Positions 59,324-64,000 of a DNA stretch of 64,000 nucleotides are shown here, piece after piece. The stretch is from NCBI RefSeq assembly GCF_029962835.1, contig NC_080579.1, positions 80,183,959 to 80,247,958 on the forward strand, given 5' to 3'. A program made the position numbers and the translations under genes. The stretch is from Magnolia sinica (taxonomy: Eukaryota; Streptophyta; Magnoliopsida; Magnoliales; Magnoliaceae). Position 1 is the first letter of the stretch. The number at the start of each line of letters is the position of its first letter. Below the pieces are notes generated by a model that had not been told where the DNA came from, did no database searches, and was given only the letters and a program-made list of their open reading frames with translations.

Positions 59324-59484
59324 CATTTCCACTATGCCACAGATGGGGCAGCATGAATCAAGGGAGAAATATGGAGAAGATACTCCAACATCATCTGTGC
59401 GAGAGCTGAAGTGTACAAGATCTTCAATGCACACAAGCACGTACCCTTCAATCACAAATAGAGATCTCAAAAGCCATGATTCCC
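59324..59484 (-). CDS. Internal exon of the same minus-strand gene
   Basis: An acceptor 'tttattttatgatggacag' ends at 59485 and a donor ATG|GTAAAT follows 59324. The 161-base exon, after two bases completing a split codon, reads ESWLLRSLFVIEGYVLVC, IEDLVHFSS, then SPYFSLDSCCPICGIVEM. It ends in phase 0 and joins the phase-0 exon at 56641. The hydrophobic-then-cysteine-containing layout resembles a folded domain rather than chance. No earlier exon was found up to the copia element at 61170, so the rest of the gene lies to the right of it, beyond the window, or in short exons I missed. Confidence 0.6.
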
Positions 59485-60183
59485 CTGTCCATCATAAAAT
59501 AAAACATGTTAAACACTATCTAGTATTCCTCAAACTTCAAAAAATGAAATATCTAAAACATGAACAGAATAAGTGTTGAGGCTTGAGATCATAATTCACT
59601 CAACCGTATTACTACATGGTATGGAATCACTTTAGTTTTGCCAAAAAAGAAAAGCTTAATTCTAACATGAGTTTCAAAGATATATTTCTTTACGAGGTCT
59701 GATTTACTAATTTGTGAGGGCAATAGCAATCATCATTTACTGCCTCCAATCAACAGCTTAAATAGGAGGCTGCATAAAATGAGGGCAGGTTTATCACTCA
59801 AGCAGGATCAGTCCAACCTTCCAAATTGGACAATTTGATTGGTCCAGGACCACAACTAGGCTATCTTTAGATCAACTCCTGACATAAATTTCAATGGCCA
59901 TATTTATATTGTACAAAGTCTTAAACTAATGTATGTCACTATTCTTTCCTTTCCAAGATCTGGGATATGGTGTGTTAGTTTTTTTTTTTTTTTCCAGCAC
60001 AAAGATCCATAGCTGCAAATGGTTGAGAATTCTACTTCCGATTAAGGATTCTCACAGGATTATTCTTGCAGGTGAAGCATGCTTTTTTGTTTCTTTATGC
60101 AATGTTAACAAGTTTTAGAAACCATTAAAAATTAGTTCAAGAAATATCAAGAGAACTTGGATTGATGGATCTAGTTAGGTCTC
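59485..60183. other. Probable intron or flank, no exon called
   Basis: AT-rich, with a T-run at 59979-59994. A small minus-strand stretch near 60020-60085 (KNNPVRILNRK) is open but lacks a convincing acceptor. Confidence 0.35.
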
Positions 60184-60186
60184 TAA

Positions 60187-60654
60187 GGGCCCGTTTGGTA
60201 CATGGGCTTAGGTGGGATGGAATTGCATTTGGTCCCATGCAAATTCCATCCGGCATTTGGGGAGGACAAGAAGGGATGGAATTGCATTTGGTCCAATAGA
60301 GGATTTCCTGTGGAATTTGAAATCCACTACACATGTGGACCCCACATTGATGCATGTGTTTTATCTATTCCGTCCATCCATATACGCCCTTTACACGAGA
60401 CATTCTAGTCATACATGTGTACAAGTGACCGATATCCGTTGTGAATTTGGTTCGTTGATTACAATTCCATGGTCCACCAAATGAGGTTTTGCTTAATCCA
60501 ATGTTTTTCCCATAGCAAGAACTTTATCCCAAACATGGGGATTGGATGGCCAAAATACCATGGTATTTCCAGACATGTGATCATTGAGCAATAATGGTGT
60601 TAATCCCATCTAATGCAATTCCATACCATTTAATCCCATGGACCAAACCGGCCC
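60187..60654. mobile_element. Tourist-like MITE with TAA target duplication
   Basis: Inverted ends 'gggcccgtttggtacatggg' and 'cccatggaccaaaccggccc', flanked by TAA at 60184-60186 and 60655-60657 (PIF/Harbinger type). The interior repeats 'gggatggaattgcatttggt' (60213, 60274). A fold-back family arm (gtggaccccacattgatgca, from about 60336) is nested within it. Confidence 0.8.
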
Positions 60655-61169
60655 TAAGATTGTTTGTCCACATGTTTATAAATTGTAGTCATCATCATCA
60701 TCTTACCCTTTCTCCCTGTAATTTGGGATTCACTCTTAAATGGTAGATTGGCAAAAATTTTATGATTGGCTGACAACCACATATTGACCATCCTCTTTCA
60801 ACATGACTCTTGAAACTCGCCATGGCAAAGGTTCACATTAACACCACTCATAAGCCAACAACGTCCCACCTAGTATCGATTACCAGCCCAACTATTACAT
60901 GCATGCCCCAAAGGGTGAACACAAAAATAGCATTATGGAGGGGGAGGTTGCTTAGGGAACTGCTAAGAACAAAGCACCCACAAACATGAAAGGGTATGCC
61001 CAAGTAGTTGGCTACAATGTTTTAAATATCGATGATATCAGCCGATATATCCCACGATATATCTTGTATCCCACTTGTGCGATACGAAACCCACGGGTAG
61101 TGCCGATATATCCCACATGTTCGACCCGATGAGCATTTTCAATTTTTGATCCCTTTTTATTGTTGAAAT
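60655..61169. other. Unassigned, possible hAT end at ~61017
   Basis: No gene. From about 61017 'caatgttttaaatatcgatg' followed by repeated 'ccgatatatccca' words looks like a subterminal repeat zone of a second hAT-type element, interrupted by the copia LTR at 61170. Confidence 0.4.
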
Positions 61170-61758
61170 TGTTGAGCAGCACGCCAACAACGCAGTGAAC
61201 TGAGATCCAATCTCAAGTCTCACCCACAAACGATAAACAAGAAAAATATAAGCTAGAAAAATAATCAAAGCATTCCAAACAAACCACAAGACAAGATATA
61301 CGTGGAAAAACCCCAACAAGGGTAAAAAACCACGGATGCAAACTTCCACTATGAAGAAAAACGAAGATTACAAGGCAATATACTAACCTCTCCTTTGGAA
61401 GTATATAGAAAACCCTTTACCCACACCTTAGAATTATTTCCTCATACCTTAGAAAAGCCCTAGGGACACCTATATATAGTTTAGGCAACTTCCCTTTCAC
61501 ACACTTGCGAAAGCCGACTCAAAAATCCGCAGTCCGCATCAAATCCGGAAACGAAACTGCGTAACCTCGACTGGTCGAGTAGGCTGCACGACCGGTCGAG
61601 AGGACCCCTCGACCGGTCGAGCACCTCAGAACCCAAAATTGATGCTCGCTGGACTTTGAGTCGAGTCAGTCCACGACTGGTCGTGTGGGCTGCAAGACCG
61701 GTCGAGCAGGGGCCACAACCGATTGTGCGGCCCCCAGATGTGGCTCCACATCTCAACA
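61170..61758 (-). repeat. 3' LTR of the second copia element
   Basis: Contains the TATA-like 'cctatatatagtttagg' (about 61468-61484) and, at about 61566-61740, repeated near-perfect palindromes ctcgaccggtcgag in place of the diverged cgactggtcgagc units of the first element. Confidence 0.9.
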
Positions 61759-61828
61759 ATCTCCCACTTGGAGACACATTGTCATAAACCTTCGTCTTAT
61801 ACATCCGGAGTGTACCACCTTCCCGTCT

Positions 61829-62278
61829 TCAAGCTTGAAGACCGATCAAAGCTGAACAGAGCTTCAGCTTCTCTCGTGTGACCGCCTTGGTCAGCATATC
61901 CGCAGGATTCTCACTTGTATGAATCTTCTCCAGAGCAATTGATTCATCTTCCAGTAACGAACGTATGAAGTGATATCTGATAGCAATATGTTTAGTCCTT
62001 GAATGAAAGGCTGAATTCTTAGCCAAGTGTATTGCACTCTGACTGTCACTGTACAGCTTGCAATCTGCTTGCTTCTTACCCAACTCTTCCATGAAACTTT
62101 GCATCCACACCATCTCCTTGCACGCTTCTGTAGCCGCAACATATTCTGCTTCTGTCGTACTGATAGATACTATCTTCTGTAACTGAGAGACCCAACTGAC
62201 TGCAGCACTACCTAGAGTAAAGACATAACCTGTAGTGCTTCTTCTGCTGTCGATATCTCCTGCCAAATCTGAATCCAC
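61829..62278 (-). pseudogene. Copia RNase H domain (fragment of element)
   Basis: A 149-codon open stretch: [20 protein letters not shown] at the start, then [32 protein letters not shown] and [14 protein letters not shown] near the end. The acidic core residues D-E-D are visible and the frame is intact, but it is out of frame with the RT segment at 62369-62998. Confidence 0.88.
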
Positions 62279-62368
62279 GTAGCCTTGTAACTTGATTTCC
62301 GATCCACCATAACATAGCCCTACATCCTTAGTACCTACCAGGTATCTAAGGAACTACTTCACAGCTTC

Positions 62369-62998
62369 TCAATGTTCCTTCCCGGGGTTGTTCATGAACT
62401 TGCTAACAACTCCCACTGCTTGAGCAATGTCTGGTCTCGTGCTCACCATAGCATACATGAGACTCCTTATAGCTGACGCGTATGGGACTTTAGTCATGTA
62501 GTCTCGTTCCTCCTGCGTCTTTGCACCTTGCTCCTTAGATAGCTTGAAGTGGTTGGCTAATGGAGTGCTAACCGGCTTAACACCTCTCATATTGAATCGA
62601 TCAAGTACCTTGGCTATATATTCTGCCTGTGACAAAACCAGTTTCTTGTTTTCCCTGTCACGCTTTATCCTCATGCCCAGGATTTGTTTTGCTGCACCTA
62701 AATCCTTCATGGCAAATTCTCTAGACAGTTGTCTTCTGAAATCTGAAATGTCATTCATGCTTGAACCGACCACAAGCATATCATCAACGTACAGAAGAAG
62801 GATGATGTACGACGTATCAAACTTCTTCAAATAACAACAGTGGTCTGCATGACATCTCCTAAAACCGTTTCCCGACATGAAACTGTCGAACTTCTTGTAC
62901 CACTGCCTCGGGGCCTGCCTCAGGCAATATAGACTCTTTTTTAGTTTACATACCTTGTTCTCCTTTCCTGGTGCCACGTATCCTGTCGGCTGATGCAT
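62369..62998 (-). pseudogene. Copia reverse transcriptase, C-terminal two thirds
   Basis: A 209-codon open stretch: KKSLYCLRQAPRQWYKKF, then catalytic YVDDM with flanking LLLYVDDMLVVGSS, KDLGAAKQILGMRIKRD, PVSTPLANHFKLSKEQ and DIAQAVGVVSKFMNN. The upstream N-terminal third (about 63000-63280) is in other frames with stops, so the enzyme is not intact. Confidence 0.9.
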
Positions 62999-63277
62999 AT
63001 ATATTTCTTATTCAAGGTCCCCATGAAGAAAGGCTGTCTTACCATCTAGCTGCTCTAGATGTAAGTCCTATGTGGCCACTATACTCAAGACCATACGAAT
63101 CGTAGACATTTTCACCACAGGTGAAAATATTTCAGTGAAATCGATACCTGCCTTTTGTTGAAACCCTTTCACAACCAATTTAGCTTTGTACTGTTTCGAA
63201 CCATCGTGCTCCTCCTTCAGTCTGTAAACCCACTTGTTATGAAGAGCTTTCTTACCCTTGGGGAGAGTAACTAGTTC

Positions 63278-63976
63278 CTATGTAAGATTAGACTCAAGAG
63301 AGTCCATCTCATCATCCATGACCTGCTCCCACTTAACCCATGTATCCAACTGTAATGCCTCTTCAAAACACTCTGGTTCACCATTATTTGTCAGCAGTAG
63401 ATAATGTAAGGAGGGTGAATATCCGACCATGGGTCTCCTCTCCTGAGTAGACCTCCTCACAACCGGTGTATGCAGCTTTGTCTCATAATGCTCCTGTGCA
63501 TGATCATCCTGTGGCGCTATAACACTCGTGCCCGGTAACTCTTCCAACTCTACGAATTCCTTTTTCTCGACCTTATTTTCCTGCACATTGTCCTTATGCA
63601 TCACTTTTTCATTGAAAACTACGTCCTTACTTCTGATGATTTTTCTGTTTTTTGCATCACAAAACCCGTAACCAAAATCATGCAGCCCGTAGCCTATAAA
63701 CGTGCACCTCCTGGATTTCGCATTCAGCTTGTTTCTATGCTCTGCATCAATGTGAACATATGAAGTGCAATCGAACACTCTAAGATGTGCAAGGTTCACT
63801 TCTTTCCCAGTCAACGTTTCTTCTGGTAGCACACCATCCAATGGTGCTGAGGGACTTCTATTGATGAGATATGCGGCAGTATTCACAACATCTACCCAAA
63901 AGGTCTTGGGCAACCCTGCATGTAACCTCATGCTCCTGGCGTGCTCAAGGATAATCCTGTTAATGCGCTCAACCAC
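63278..63976 (-). pseudogene. Copia integrase C-terminus and linker
   Basis: A 232-codon open stretch starting at VERINRIILEHARSMRLHAG (the integrase glutamate region) and including FWVDVVNTAAYLINRSPS, YTSYVH-like 'DCTSYVHIDAEHRNKL' and FIGYGLHDFGYGF, followed by an acidic linker (EFVELEELPG). It continues toward the window end in the same element. Confidence 0.88.
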
Positions 63977-64000
63977 ACCATTCTGCTGCGGTGTCCCTAA

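Larger units (their letters stand above)
61170..64000 (-). mobile_element. Second copia element of the 12984-18171 family, cut by window end
   Basis: The 3' LTR, 61170-61758 (tgttgagcag...ctcaaca), is homologous to the LTRs at 12984 and 17593. The polypurine tract follows (ccaagtgggagatt on minus, 61759-61772). RNase H, RT and the end of integrase then follow on the minus strand up to the window edge. Less damaged than the first element: RNase H and most of RT are long open frames. The 5' LTR, gag and protease lie outside the window, so a target duplication cannot be checked. Confidence 0.92.

Noticed and set aside
1-64000. A previously undescribed multi-gene system
   Set aside because: Apart from one prohibitin gene and part of one spliced gene, coding sequence is all transposon-derived; nothing indicates a cooperating gene set.

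Overview
This is eukaryotic, plant nuclear DNA: a gene-poor, repeat-dominated stretch of a large flowering-plant genome. The evidence is several Ty1/copia and Ty3/gypsy-type LTR remnants, RTE-type LINE relics with nested tRNA-derived SINEs, hAT and Tourist-like elements, and an intronless plant prohibitin gene. A very abundant palindromic repeat built on GTGGGCCCCACC plus 'atgtatgtgt' and 'ccgtccatccat' arms recalls repeats I associate with woody magnoliids. That placement is memory-based inference, not something the window proves.

Layout. 668-5503 looks like one long gypsy-type LTR carrying a degenerate tandem array. 5504-7879 is the 3' part of an LTR of a second gypsy-type family. 7880-12545 holds a decayed minus-strand copia element (integrase, GAG pre-integrase, zinc knuckle, primer-binding site, LTR). 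12984-18171 is a complete-ended minus-strand copia element with LTRs, PBS, polypurine tract, gag/PR/IN/RT/RH remnants and near-matching 5-bp target duplications (TGGCT/TGGCC). 17938-31365 is a nested self-duplication: blocks A1 (17938-20530) and B2 (28817-31365) flank a solo LTR of the second family, and a second copy of the same locus (A2-B1, 21609-26790) lacks that LTR and sits inside it. 31366-32400 is extremely AT-rich.

33.3-34.85 kb is a row of three fold-back elements, and a fourth (36268-36692) lies just upstream of the only complete protein-coding gene, a type I prohibitin (36932-37783, PHB3-like). 38.2-51.2 kb carries a hAT-like MITE, an RTE LINE relic (42.87-43.86 kb) with two SINEs of one family inserted in opposite orientations, two inverted copies of a Tourist-like MITE, a forward copia relic (44.6-46.8 kb), and a hAT-type element (47803-49070) with a perfect 8-bp target duplication and a nested fold-back element.

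55.8-59.5 kb holds at least two, probably three, exons of a minus-strand gene with proper splice sites, whose intron contains RTE LINE relics. 61170 to the window end is a second copy of the 12984-18171 copia family, cut by the edge.

Apart from the prohibitin gene and the partial spliced gene I see no functional gene set and no novel multi-gene system. The most unusual structure is the copy of a locus pasted into the LTR that interrupts that same locus.
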